DNA of 64,000 nucleotides from Devosia elaeis (lineage in GTDB: Bacteria; Pseudomonadota; Alphaproteobacteria; Rhizobiales; Devosiaceae). Below, in pieces: positions 18,728 through 26,422 of this stretch (position 1 is its first letter; the number at the start of each line of letters is the position of its first letter). The DNA lies in NCBI RefSeq assembly GCF_001650025.1, contig NZ_LVVY01000068.1:49091-113090 (forward strand), in the 5' to 3' direction. Below the pieces are notes generated by a model. That model was not told the origin of the DNA and did not search any database. It saw nothing but the letters and a program-made list of their open reading frames with translations. The translations under genes and the position numbers were made by a program.

Positions 18728-19495
18728 TCAGCGCAGCATGGCTTTCAGTTCTGCCTGCACCGTCTGCATGGCCGGCAAATAGAGCCTGGCCAAATCCTCC
18801 ACCTGCCGCTGTGTTGCCGGCACGCCGATATTGAGGGCGGCGATGGTGGCGCCGCGCGCATTGCGCAGGGGGGCGGCGATGGAGCGCAGGCCCAGTTCAA
18901 CTTCCTGGTCGATCAGTGCAAAACCCCGCTGCCGGGCCAGGGCCAATTCCGCCATGATGGCCCCGGGCTCGGTTCTGGTATGACGCGTTCGTTGGGCCAG
19001 GGGAGCGGCGTCGAGCAAGGCGCGCGCTTCGGCCTCGGGCAGGGCGGCGAGCATGACCCGGCCCATCGAGGTGCAGAAGGCCGGCAGGCGCGAGCCGGGC
19101 ATGAGGCTGATGGACATCACCTTGCGCTGCGCCGCGCGCGCCACATAGACGATTTCCGCACCGTCCAGGATCGAGACCGACGAACTCTCGCCCAATTGGT
19201 CCGAAAGCCGGTCGAGCAGGGGCTGCACCATTTGCGGTAGCGGCATGGTGGCGAGGCACGCCGTGCCCAGCCGCAGGACGCGCGGAGTCAGGGTGAAATA
19301 TTTGCCGTCGTAATCGGCGTAGCCAAGGTGGGCGAGCGTCAGCAGGCAGCGCCGCGCCGTGGCCCGGTCGAGGCCGGAAGACGCCGAGACCTCCGCGATG
19401 GATTGGCGGGGACGGTCGGCGGTGAAGGTCTCGATGGCCAGCAGGCCCTTGGCCAGCCCACCCATGATATCCCGTTCCAACAAGGCGGCCTCCAT
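18728..19495 (-). CDS. pcaR: IclR-family transcriptional regulator, probable PcaR
   Basis: An N-terminal helix-turn-helix (about residues 10-70) precedes the IclR effector domain (about 85-250). The sequence SRLPAFCTSMGRVMLAALP is typical of the PcaR/PobR branch. It diverges from pcaIJF, so a role controlling beta-ketoadipate degradation is inferred. The start is not secure: ATG 19495 begins only 1 bp from the palindromic operator and has no ribosome-binding site, while GGAGG inside the next codons could serve a TTG start at 19483. The message may be leaderless or start later. Confidence 0.85.
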   Translation of the reverse strand: MEAALLERDIMGGLAKGLLAIETFTADRPRQSIAEVSASSGLDRATARRCLLTLAHLGYADYDGKYFTLTPRVLRLGTACLATMPLPQMVQPLLDRLSDQLGESSSVSILDGAEIVYVARAAQRKVMSISLMPGSRLPAFCTSMGRVMLAALPEAEARALLDAAPLAQRTRHTRTEPGAIMAELALARQRGFALIDQEVELGLRSIAAPLRNARGATIAALNIGVPATQRQVEDLARLYLPAMQTVQAELKAMLR

Positions 19496-19496
19496 T

Positions 19497-19533
19497 TTGT
19501 GCGATATGTCAACAAATACAGCATATCGCACAA
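19497..19533. promoter_or_regulatory. Palindromic operator between the IclR regulator and pcaIJF
   Basis: A perfect 12-bp inverted repeat, TTGTGCGATATG (19497-19508) and CATATCGCACAA (19522-19533), is separated by 13 bp. It sits between divergent genes and abuts the regulator's ATG. The half-site carries the TCGCAC core reminiscent of PcaR/PobR-type sites. Binding by the adjacent IclR protein is inferred. Confidence 0.75.
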
Positions 19534-19614
19534 GTTACATTGCGGACAGGGCTCTCCTCGCCATAATCGCTCTCCGACGGCCCGGCTCAGGATAGCCCGG
19601 CGGAAAGGACGAGC

Positions 19615-20337
19615 ATGGACAAGACGGTCCCCGATTTCGCCACGGCCTTGGCGGGAATCGAAGACGGCATGAGCCTGATGGTGGGCGGCTTTGGCGGTTC
19701 CGGCGCGCCGATCGAGCTCATTCACGCGCTGATCGACCGCTTCAAGGCGACGGGCAGCCCGAAAGGCCTCACGCTCATCAACAACAATGCGGGCAATGGC
19801 CGGGTCGGCCTCGCGGCCATGATCGATGCCGGCATGGTGGCCAAGATGATCTGCTCGTTTCCGCGCTCGGCCGATCCGCGCGCTTTCACCGAGAAATATC
19901 TCGCCGGCGAAATCGGTCTCGAAATCGTGCCGCAGGGCACGCTGGCCGAGCGGATCCGCGCCGGCGGCGCCGGCATCCCCGCCTTCTATACTCCGGCCAG
20001 CTACGGCACCGATGTGGCCGAGGGCAAGCCGGTAGCCGAATTCGACGGCAAGCATTACGTGCAGGAGCGCTGGCTCAAGGCCGATGCGGCTTTGATCAAG
20101 GCGGAACTGGCCGACAGGCTGGGCAATCTCACCTATCGGAAGGCGGCGCGGAATTTCTCGCCGCTGATGGCTGCGGCGGCAAAACTCACCATCGTGCAGG
20201 CCAGCCGGATCGTCGAGCCCGGCGAGATCGATCCGGAAATCGTCGTCACCCCCGGCATTTTCGTCACCCGCATCATCGAGATCGCCGATGCGAAACAGGA
20301 AGAAGCCCTGATGCGCGAAGGAGTGGCCTATTCATGA
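19615..20337 (+). CDS. pcaI: 3-oxoadipate CoA-transferase subunit A
   Basis: Alpha subunit of the succinyl-CoA:3-oxoadipate CoA-transferase, which activates 3-oxoadipate from aromatic ring cleavage. It has 240 residues with the family I CoA-transferase motif VGGFGGSGAP near residue 23. It aligns closely with PcaI at NNNAGNGRVGLAAM, KMICSFPRSADP and NLTYRKAARNF. The last four bases overlap the pcaJ start, so the two subunits are translationally coupled. It is first in the pcaIJF operon under the palindromic operator. Confidence 0.92.
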   Translation: MDKTVPDFATALAGIEDGMSLMVGGFGGSGAPIELIHALIDRFKATGSPKGLTLINNNAGNGRVGLAAMIDAGMVAKMICSFPRSADPRAFTEKYLAGEIGLEIVPQGTLAERIRAGGAGIPAFYTPASYGTDVAEGKPVAEFDGKHYVQERWLKADAALIKAELADRLGNLTYRKAARNFSPLMAAAAKLTIVQASRIVEPGEIDPEIVVTPGIFVTRIIEIADAKQEEALMREGVAYS

Positions 20338-21005
20338 GCACGAAACTCTCCAACGCCCAGATCGCCTGGCGCGCGGCGCAGGACATCGAGGACGGCGCCT
20401 ATGTCAATCTCGGCATCGGCTTTCCCGAAATGGTGGCGAAATTCCAGCCGCCGGGCCGGCAGGCCATTTTCCACACCGAGAACGGTGTATTGAATTTCGG
20501 CGAGGCCCCGCCCGAGGGCGAGGAGGATTGGGACCTCATCAATGCCGGCAAGAAGGCCATAACTCTCAAGCCCGGCGCCGCCTTTTTCCACCATGCCGAC
20601 AGTTTTGCCATGGTGCGGGGCGGGCATCTGGATGTGGCCATTCTCGGCGCCTATGAAGTGGCCGAGAATGGCGACCTCGCCAATTGGTCCACCGGCCCCA
20701 AGGGCGTGCCGGCCGTGGGCGGGGCGATGGACCTGGTGCATGGCGCCAAGCGCGTCGCGGTGATCACCGATCACGTCACCAAGGATGGGCGGCCCAAGCT
20801 GCTCAAGGCCTGCACCCTGCCGCTGACCGGTATCGGTTGTGTTACGCGTGTCTATACCAGCCTTGCCGTCATCGATATCGAGAACGCCCGCTTCGTGCTG
20901 CGCGAGAAGCTGCCGGGGATGAGCGTGGATGAGTTGCAATCGGTAACCGGCGCCGAACTGGTTTTGCCCGACACTATCGGCGACCTTGTCGCCCCGGAGC
21001 TGTGA
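20334..21005 (+). CDS. pcaJ: 3-oxoadipate CoA-transferase subunit B
   Basis: Beta subunit of the CoA-transferase, 223 residues. The catalytic glutamate lies in the TENGVLNFG motif near residue 48, where the family usually shows SENG; the Ser-to-Thr change leaves the Glu intact. Downstream GHLDVAILGAYEV and PKLLKACTLPLTG are typical of PcaJ. It overlaps pcaI by 4 bp and is followed directly by pcaF. Confidence 0.92.
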   Translation: MSTKLSNAQIAWRAAQDIEDGAYVNLGIGFPEMVAKFQPPGRQAIFHTENGVLNFGEAPPEGEEDWDLINAGKKAITLKPGAAFFHHADSFAMVRGGHLDVAILGAYEVAENGDLANWSTGPKGVPAVGGAMDLVHGAKRVAVITDHVTKDGRPKLLKACTLPLTGIGCVTRVYTSLAVIDIENARFVLREKLPGMSVDELQSVTGAELVLPDTIGDLVAPEL

Positions 21006-21006
21006 G

Positions 21007-22209
21007 ATGAGCGACGCTTTCATCTGCGATTATATCCGCACCCCCATCGGTCGTTTTGGCGGCTCCCTGTCCGGCGTGCGCCCCGACGATCTTGGCGCAG
21101 TGCCGCTGATGGCCCTGGCCGCGCGCAATGGCCGGCTGGATTGGGATGCGGTGGACGACGTTATTTTCGGCAATGCCAATGGCGCGGGCGAGGACAATCG
21201 CAATGTCGCGCGCATGAGCCTGTTGCTGGCCGGCCTGCCGGTGACGGTCACCGGCACCACGATCAACCGCCTCTGCGGCTCGGGCTTGGATGCGGTTGTC
21301 ACTGCCGCCCGGGCCATCAAATCCGGAGAGGCCGAGCTGATCATTGCCGGCGGCACCGAATCCATGTCGCGCGCGCCTTTCGTCCTGCCCAAGGCCGAGA
21401 GCGCCTTTTCCCGCAAGGCCGAGATTTACGACACCACCATCGGCTGGCGCTTCGTCAATCCGCGCATGGAAAAGCTGCATGGCACCGATTCCATGCCCGA
21501 GACCGGCGAGCATGTGGCGCGTGAATTCGGCGTCAGCCGCACCGATCAGGACGCCTTTGCCGTCCGCAGCCAGGAAAAAGCCGTCGCCGCGCAGCAGAAT
21601 GGCCGCCTCGCGCGCGAAATCACCCCAGTCGCGATTCCGCAGAAAAAGGGCGATCCTGTCATGGTCACCAAGGACGAGCATCCGCGCGCCGGCACCAGCA
21701 TGGAAACGCTGGCCGGCCTGCGCCCGCTCTTCCCCGGTGGTTCGGTCACCGCCGGCAATGCCTCCGGCGTCAATGACGGCGCGGCGGCGCTGATCGTGGC
21801 CTCCGAAGCGGCGGCGAAAAAGCATGGCCTCACGCCCATTGCCCGCATCCTGGGCGGCGCCAGCGCCGGCGTGCCGCCGCGCATCATGGGCATGGGGCCG
21901 GCGCCGGCCACCAGGAAGCTCTGCGCCCGGCTCGGCCTGGCGCCCGCCGATTTCGACGTGATCGAGCTCAACGAAGCCTTTGCCAGCCAGGGCATCGCCG
22001 TGCTGCGGGACCTGGGTCTTGCCGAAGATGATCCGCGTGTGAATCCCCATGGCGGCGCCATCGCGCTCGGCCATCCGCTCGGCATGTCCGGCGCCCGCAT
22101 CACCGGCAGCGCTGCGCTCGATCTCAGCCTCGGCAGCGGCAGGCTGGCCCTGGCGACGATGTGCATCGGCGTGGGGCAGGGGATCGCCGTGGCGCTGGAG
22201 CGGGTCTAG
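21007..22209 (+). CDS. pcaF: 3-oxoadipyl-CoA thiolase
   Basis: Thiolase that splits 3-oxoadipyl-CoA into succinyl-CoA and acetyl-CoA, the last step of the beta-ketoadipate pathway. It has 400 residues. The nucleophilic Cys is residue 90 (NRLCGSG), the His is in HGGAIALGHPLGMSGARI, and the second Cys is in MCIGVGQG near the C-terminus. ATG 21007 lies 1 bp after the pcaJ stop. The pcaHG, pcaB, pcaC and pcaD genes for earlier steps are not in this window. Confidence 0.94.
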   Translation: MSDAFICDYIRTPIGRFGGSLSGVRPDDLGAVPLMALAARNGRLDWDAVDDVIFGNANGAGEDNRNVARMSLLLAGLPVTVTGTTINRLCGSGLDAVVTAARAIKSGEAELIIAGGTESMSRAPFVLPKAESAFSRKAEIYDTTIGWRFVNPRMEKLHGTDSMPETGEHVAREFGVSRTDQDAFAVRSQEKAVAAQQNGRLAREITPVAIPQKKGDPVMVTKDEHPRAGTSMETLAGLRPLFPGGSVTAGNASGVNDGAAALIVASEAAAKKHGLTPIARILGGASAGVPPRIMGMGPAPATRKLCARLGLAPADFDVIELNEAFASQGIAVLRDLGLAEDDPRVNPHGGAIALGHPLGMSGARITGSAALDLSLGSGRLALATMCIGVGQGIAVALERV

Positions 22210-22246
22210 GGGGTGGGCCCTCCATGTCCCCTTGGCTCATCACCGG

Positions 22247-22272
22247 GTCATTCCCGCTTTCGCGGGCATGAC
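22247..22272. repeat. Palindrome ending in GTCA/TGAC
   Basis: GTCATTCCCGC and GCGGGCATGAC, 11 bp each with one mismatch, around a 4-nt loop. It lies downstream of pcaF, where it may also serve as a transcript end. Its ends match the other palindromes described here. Confidence 0.75.
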
Positions 22273-22382
22273 ATGGCGAGAAACCCACGCTCGGTTGTGA
22301 CCGAACCAGACACTGCCCTCTAAGGGGGATGCCCACTTCGGGGATCATATAGGCTCGGCCCAGTTCCACGAGGTGCCCGCCC

Positions 22383-23312
22383 ATGAAGATCTATCCGCTT
22401 CCCCATACCGATCTCACCGTTTCCAGCATCGTGCTCGGCCTGATGCGCATTGCCGCGATGAGCGATGCCGATATCCGCGCCCTCGTCGAAGCAGCGCTGG
22501 AAGCCGGCGTGACCGTCTTCGATCATGCGGACATCTATGGCGGCGAGCGCCATCGCTGCGAGGCCCGGTTCGGCGAGGCCATGCAGCTCACACCCGCCAA
22601 GCGCGAAAAGATGATCATCCAGTCCAAGGTCGGTATTCGCCGCGGCTGGTTCGATTTCTCCCGAGAGCACATCCTCGCTACGGTCGATGAATCGCTGGCG
22701 GCGCTGCGCACCGACTATCTCGATGTGCTGCTGCTCCACCGGCCCGATACGCTGGTCGAGCCCGAGGAAGTGGCCGAGGCCTTCGACAGGCTCCACGCCG
22801 CCGGCAAGGTGCGCCATTTCGGCGTGTCCAACCACACGCCGGGCCAGATCGAGCTGCTCAAGTCAGCCGTGCGTCAGAAGCTGCTGTTCAACCAGGTCCA
22901 GCTCAGCATCACCCATGCCAATCTCTTCGCCCAGGGCGTCGCCGCCAATATGGCCGGGCTCGACCAGTCCATCTCCCGCGACAATGGCCTGCTCGATTAT
23001 TCCCGCCTCAACGGCATGATGCTGCAGGCCTGGTCGCCGTTCCAGAAGCAGTTCTTCGACGGGGTCTTCATCGGTGACCGAGAGAATTACGCCGAGCTCA
23101 ACGACCTGTTGGAGGAACTGGCCGCCGCCTATGGCGTGACGGCCACCGGCATTGCCGTGGCCTGGATCACCCGTCATCCGGCCAATATCCAGGTCGTGCT
23201 CGGCACCACTCGTCCCGAGCGCGTCCGCGAAGCCGCCGCCGGCTCCGATATCCAGCTCACCCGCGAGGAATGGTACCGCCTCTTCCGCGCCGCCGGCCAC
23301 AAGGTGCCGTGA
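22383..23312 (+). CDS. Aldo/keto reductase
   Basis: A 309-residue NADPH-dependent oxidoreductase with a TIM-barrel. It has the AKR active-site Asp and Tyr (FDHADIYGG), the Lys (QSKVGIRRG) and the His (LLLHRPD). The C-terminal part, beginning GVTATGIAVAWI, carries the cofactor-binding region (VVLGTTRPERV). It resembles the YdhF group of AKRs. The natural substrate is unknown. It stands alone between two palindromic repeats, without an obvious operon partner. Confidence 0.9.
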   Translation: MKIYPLPHTDLTVSSIVLGLMRIAAMSDADIRALVEAALEAGVTVFDHADIYGGERHRCEARFGEAMQLTPAKREKMIIQSKVGIRRGWFDFSREHILATVDESLAALRTDYLDVLLLHRPDTLVEPEEVAEAFDRLHAAGKVRHFGVSNHTPGQIELLKSAVRQKLLFNQVQLSITHANLFAQGVAANMAGLDQSISRDNGLLDYSRLNGMMLQAWSPFQKQFFDGVFIGDRENYAELNDLLEELAAAYGVTATGIAVAWITRHPANIQVVLGTTRPERVREAAAGSDIQLTREEWYRLFRAAGHKVP

Positions 23313-23342
23313 GGCTGGAGATTTCGCGGCATTAGCCTCGCT

Positions 23343-23393
23343 GTCATCCCGGCATTGTCTTCCCGCAAAAGCCCTCGCTTTCGCGGGAATGAC
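23343..23393. repeat. Interrupted palindrome ending in GTCA/TGAC
   Basis: The left end GTCATCCCGG and the right end GCGGGAATGAC face each other, with an inner TTCCCGC / GCGGGAA stem. It is a degenerate relative of the element at 22247 and follows the aldo/keto reductase stop. Confidence 0.6.
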
Positions 23394-23483
23394 ATCGTTC
23401 ACAAGACGACATCACGAAAAATCCGAGCCTTGGATACCCATGAAAAACACCCACATAACAAGCCCGCAAGATGCAAGACCCAC

Positions 23484-23512
23484 TTGCATCCGACGGCCTT
23501 TGCCATTAGACA
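23484..23512 (+). promoter_or_regulatory. Candidate promoter for tRNA-Trp
   Basis: TTGCAT (23484-23489), 17-bp spacer, TAGACA (23507-23512), ending 13 bp before the tRNA 5' end. Good spacing and position for a stable-RNA promoter. Confidence 0.5.
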
Positions 23513-23525
23513 CGGCCTCGCCTGA

Positions 23526-23601
23526 AGGGGTTTAGCTCAGTTGGTAGAGCATCGGTCTCCAAAACCGAGGGTCGTGGGTTCGAGTCCCCCAGCCCCTGCC
23601 A
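23526..23601 (+). tRNA. tRNA-Trp (anticodon CCA)
   Basis: The acceptor AGGGGTT pairs with AGCCCCT. The anticodon stem TCGGT/ACCGA encloses the loop CTCCAAA with anticodon CCA. The discriminator is G and CCA is encoded. The T-stem GTGGG/CCCCC contains one T-C mismatch. A tRNA-Trp upstream of secE-nusG is the classical bacterial arrangement. Confidence 0.96.
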
Positions 23602-23638
23602 GGCCTTAATCGAACATTGCCGGTTTGCCTGCGTCGCG

Positions 23639-23710
23639 TCAGCGCGCGGCTTTTGGCATGGTCAAGGCGGCGAGCACCGCCATGACGCCAAGGATCATCA
23701 GAACTGCCAT
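23639..23710 (-). CDS. Candidate small membrane peptide, 23 residues
   Basis: A 23-codon ORF (MAVLMILGVMAVLAALTMPK plus three residues) on the minus strand. GGAGG lies 7 nt before the ATG, an ideal ribosome-binding site. Almost the whole peptide is one hydrophobic segment with a basic tail, as in small single-pass membrane proteins. I do not recognise a family. The 88-residue hypothetical gene is about 70 bp upstream on the same strand, so they may share a transcript. Confidence 0.5.
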   Translation of the reverse strand: MAVLMILGVMAVLAALTMPKAAR

Positions 23711-23782
23711 CGTCATCCTCCGTCGCTGGGAGGGGAATTCCGGCCGACCCGCAGCCGTTCCATCACAACGGGGCGGGGCTGC

Positions 23783-24049
23783 CTATTCGGCGGCGACGGA
23801 CAGGCGCTCACCGTGGCGGGCCTTGAGCTTGTTCAATTGGTGGGCGGCATGGGTAAGCAGGGCAGTGCGCACCTGTTCATGCGCGACAGCGCCGCAATCG
23901 GCCTTGACCGGCAGGTCGAGCGAATATTGGGTGACATTGCCCATGAGGCTCTCGCGGATGCGCACGCGCACGGCCCCCGTGATCCTTTTGGGAATCGTCT
24001 TGTGGGGGCCGAAATGCAGAAGCTGGCAGCCAACGACCTCGAACGACAT
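23783..24049 (-). CDS. Hypothetical protein, 88 residues
   Basis: An 88-residue protein starting at ATG 24049, with GGAGGGAG just upstream. There is no membrane segment. It has a Cys at residue 8 and another near residue 51 and ends in a basic helix (LNKLKARHGERLS). I do not recognise a family. It occupies the space between tRNA-Trp and secE on the opposite strand to both. Confidence 0.65.
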   Translation of the reverse strand: MSFEVVGCQLLHFGPHKTIPKRITGAVRVRIRESLMGNVTQYSLDLPVKADCGAVAHEQVRTALLTHAAHQLNKLKARHGERLSVAAE

Positions 24050-24206
24050 CGCTCCCTCCATGAGCTCCGCCACTTTTTGGGCACATTTCGATCCAAATCC
24101 AAATTCGCGCCCGGTGCAAGGGAATTTGCGGCGCTTTCGCACTTATGCTTTACAAGGGCGCGTTTCTGGCGGTTGCCGGGCGCTGCGATTCTCTTGGGCT
24201 TGCCTG

Positions 24207-24246
24207 TTGCAATATGCGGGCAAAGCCTCTAGAGAACCGGTCTCTA
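24207..24246 (+). promoter_or_regulatory. Candidate promoter and inverted repeat before secE
   Basis: TTGCAA (24207-24212), 17-bp spacer, TAGAGA (24230-24235), about 75 bp before secE. The -10 box is the left arm of the inverted repeat TAGAGA-ACCGG-TCTCTA (24230-24246), which would overlap the transcription start and could be an operator or an initial hairpin. Both calls are predictions. Confidence 0.45.
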
Positions 24247-24310
24247 GCCGTGCGGGATTCCTGCGCGGCCTTTGGTTTTGCACCAAGATACGAGAAGAGT
24301 TGGTTTGCCC

Positions 24311-24505
24311 ATGGCCCGTACGAACCCGATCCAGTTTCTCCAGCAGGTTCGCTCGGAAGTCAGCAAGGTCACCTGGCCCGGCCGGAACGAAGTCGTGATC
24401 TCGACGATCATGGTCATCGTGCTGGTCATCCTGGCCAGCCTGTTTTTCCTGCTGGCCGACCAGGTCATTTCTTGGCTCGTATCCTTGATGCTGTCGATCC
24501 GCTAA
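24311..24505 (+). CDS. secE: Protein translocase subunit SecE
   Basis: A 64-residue single-span SecE of the short type. The conserved cytoplasmic motif VRSEVSKVTWPGRNEV is at residues 11-26 and is followed by one transmembrane helix (about 30-55). It forms the SecYEG channel with SecY, encoded at 56.7 kb. ATG 24311 gives the normal start; an upstream TTG at 24272 is less likely. It begins the secE-nusG-rplKA cluster. Confidence 0.95.
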   Translation: MARTNPIQFLQQVRSEVSKVTWPGRNEVVISTIMVIVLVILASLFFLLADQVISWLVSLMLSIR

Positions 24506-24544
24506 GCGGACTTTTGTAGGTTTATTGGGAGCGGCGACCCCTTC

Positions 24545-25075
24545 ATGGCCAAGCGCTGGTATATCGTTCAGGCGTATTCGAACTTCGAGCGCAAGGTGGC
24601 GGATGACATTCGCCAGAAGGTTGCGCAGAAGAAGCTCGAGCACCTGTTTGAAGACGTGATCGTCCCGACCGAGAAGGTTGTGGAAATCCGCCGTGGCCGC
24701 AAGGTGGACACCGAGCGCAAGTTCTTCCCGGGCTATGTGCTGGTCAAGATGGACATGACCGACGAGGCGTTCCATCTGATCAAGAACACGCCCAAGGTCA
24801 CCGGCTTCCTCGGCTCGGACAACAAGCCGATGCCGATCTCGGAGAGCGAGGCCATGTCGATCCTGCAGCAGGTGCAGGAAGGCGTGGATCATCCCAAGCC
24901 CTCCGTTAGCTTCGAAGTGGGCGAGAACGTGCGCGTGTCGGACGGTCCCTTCGCCAGCTTCAACGGCGTCGTCGAAGAGGTGGACGAAGAACGTTCGCGC
25001 CTCAAGGTCGAGGTCTCGATTTTCGGTCGCCCCACTCCGGTGGAGCTCGAATACGGTCAGGTCGAAAAGGTCTGA
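24545..25075 (+). CDS. nusG: Transcription termination/antitermination factor NusG
   Basis: A 176-residue NusG. The NGN domain (residues 1-115) contains KRWYIVQAYSNFE and FFPGYVLVKMDM, contacting RNA polymerase. A C-terminal KOW domain (about 125-176, VGENVRVSDGPFASFNG) binds Rho or S10. It couples transcription with translation or termination. It lies 39 bp after secE. Confidence 0.97.
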   Translation: MAKRWYIVQAYSNFERKVADDIRQKVAQKKLEHLFEDVIVPTEKVVEIRRGRKVDTERKFFPGYVLVKMDMTDEAFHLIKNTPKVTGFLGSDNKPMPISESEAMSILQQVQEGVDHPKPSVSFEVGENVRVSDGPFASFNGVVEEVDEERSRLKVEVSIFGRPTPVELEYGQVEKV

Positions 25076-25080
25076 TCACT

Positions 25081-25098
25081 CACCGGGGCAACCCGGTG
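25081..25098 (+). other. GNRA-loop hairpin after nusG
   Basis: CACCGGG and CCCGGTG form a 7-bp stem closed by a GCAA tetraloop, starting 6 nt after the nusG stop. There is no T-run, so it is more likely an RNA-processing or leader structure for rplK than a terminator. Confidence 0.5.
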
Positions 25099-25191
25099 AA
25101 AATCCGTGGAAGGGGATGGCGCTTAGCCGGCGTCAGGAAACCGCACCACGGCCATCAACCGCCCGATTGTGGGCATTGAATAGGATGAAAA

Positions 25192-25620
25192 ATGGCTAAG
25201 AAGATTACGGGCTATATCAAGCTCCAGGTGCCGGCTGGCTCCGCCACCCCGTCGCCCCCGATCGGTCCCGCGCTGGGTCAGCGCGGTCTCAACATCATGG
25301 AATTCTGCAAGGCCTTCAACGCGGCCACGCAGGAACTCGAGAAGGGCTCGCCCATCCCGACCGTGATCACCGCCTATGCCGACAAGAGCTTCACCTTCGA
25401 GATGAAGCAGCCGCCGGTGACCTATTTCATCAAGAAGGCGCTCAACCTCAAGTCCGGCTCCAAGCTGCCGGGCAAGGACAGCGCTGGCACCATCACGCAG
25501 GCTCAGCTACGCGATATCGCCGAAAAGAAGATGAAGGATCTCAACGCCGATGACGTTGAATCCGCAATGACCATGATCGCCGGTTCCGCGCGCTCCATGG
25601 GCATCCAGGTCGAGGGCTAA
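25192..25620 (+). CDS. rplK: 50S ribosomal protein L11
   Basis: A 142-residue L11, part of the GTPase-associated stalk base on 23S rRNA. The N-terminal [20 protein letters not shown] region carries the prolines that contact thiopeptide antibiotics, unchanged. The C-terminal RNA-binding domain ends in [12 protein letters not shown]. The L1 gene follows after 5 bp. Confidence 0.98.
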   Translation: MAKKITGYIKLQVPAGSATPSPPIGPALGQRGLNIMEFCKAFNAATQELEKGSPIPTVITAYADKSFTFEMKQPPVTYFIKKALNLKSGSKLPGKDSAGTITQAQLRDIAEKKMKDLNADDVESAMTMIAGSARSMGIQVEG

Positions 25621-25625
25621 GAGAT

Positions 25626-26318
25626 ATGGCAAAGATCGCAAAGAAGGTCGCCGCTGCCCGCGAAGGCATCGACCGCAACAAGCTCTACTCGCTCGAGGAA
25701 GCCATCAAGCTGGTGAAGTCGAAGGCCTCGGCCAAGTTCGATGAATCGGTCGAGATCGCGATGAACCTGGGCGTCGATCCGCGCCATGCCGACCAGATGG
25801 TCCGCGGCGTCGTTTCCCTGCCCAACGGCACCGGCAAGACCGTTCGCGTCGCCGTGTTCGCCCGTGGCGCCAAGGCTGACGAAGCCAAGGCTGCCGGTGC
25901 GGACATCGTCGGCGCCGAGGACCTGCTGGAAACCATCCAGGGCGGCAAGCTCGATTTCGATCGCTGCATCGCCACCCCGGACATGATGCCGCTGGTCGGC
26001 CGTCTCGGTAAGATCCTGGGCCCACGCAACCTGATGCCGAATCCCAAGGTCGGCACCGTGACCATGGACGTTAAGGGCGCCGTTGGCGCTGCCAAGGGCG
26101 GCGCCGTGGAATACCGCGTCGAGAAGGCCGGTATCATCCATGCCGGTATCGGCAAGGTGTCGTTCTCGGAAGAAGCGCTGCTGGCCAACATCAAGGCCTT
26201 CACCGACGCCGTCGTGAAGTCCAAGCCGGCCGGCGCCAAGGGCACCTATGTCAAGAAGGTCGCCGTGTCGTCCACCATGGGCCCGGGTGTCCATGTCGAG
26301 CCGGGTACGGCTCTCTAA
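25626..26318 (+). CDS. rplA: 50S ribosomal protein L1
   Basis: A 230-residue L1 of the mobile L1 stalk near the E site. The signature around [17 protein letters not shown] is present as [20 protein letters not shown]. In many bacteria L1 also represses its own rplKA message. A 437-bp gap separates it from rplJ. Confidence 0.98.
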   Translation: MAKIAKKVAAAREGIDRNKLYSLEEAIKLVKSKASAKFDESVEIAMNLGVDPRHADQMVRGVVSLPNGTGKTVRVAVFARGAKADEAKAAGADIVGAEDLLETIQGGKLDFDRCIATPDMMPLVGRLGKILGPRNLMPNPKVGTVTMDVKGAVGAAKGGAVEYRVEKAGIIHAGIGKVSFSEEALLANIKAFTDAVVKSKPAGAKGTYVKKVAVSSTMGPGVHVEPGTAL

Positions 26319-26344
26319 TTCGGAGCGGGAACTCTCCGTTCGCC

Positions 26345-26422
26345 GTCATTGCCCGGCTTGTCCGGGCAATCCAAGCGATGCTTCCATATCCCATGGACCA
26401 CCCGGACAAGCCGGGTGGTGAC
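26345..26422. repeat. Paired palindrome element between rplA and rplJ
   Basis: Two hairpins in one 78-bp unit: ATTGCCCGG-CTTGT-CCGGGCAAT (26348-26370) and CCACCCGG-ACAAG-CCGGGTGG (26398-26418). The unit begins GTCA and ends TGAC. Closely related units occur at 39715, 61312 and, rearranged, at 62326. Confidence 0.85.

Noticed and set aside
26345..26422. Possible CRISPR or phage attachment repeat
   Set aside because: The repeats are dispersed singly and palindromic, with no regular spacers, cas genes or integrase.
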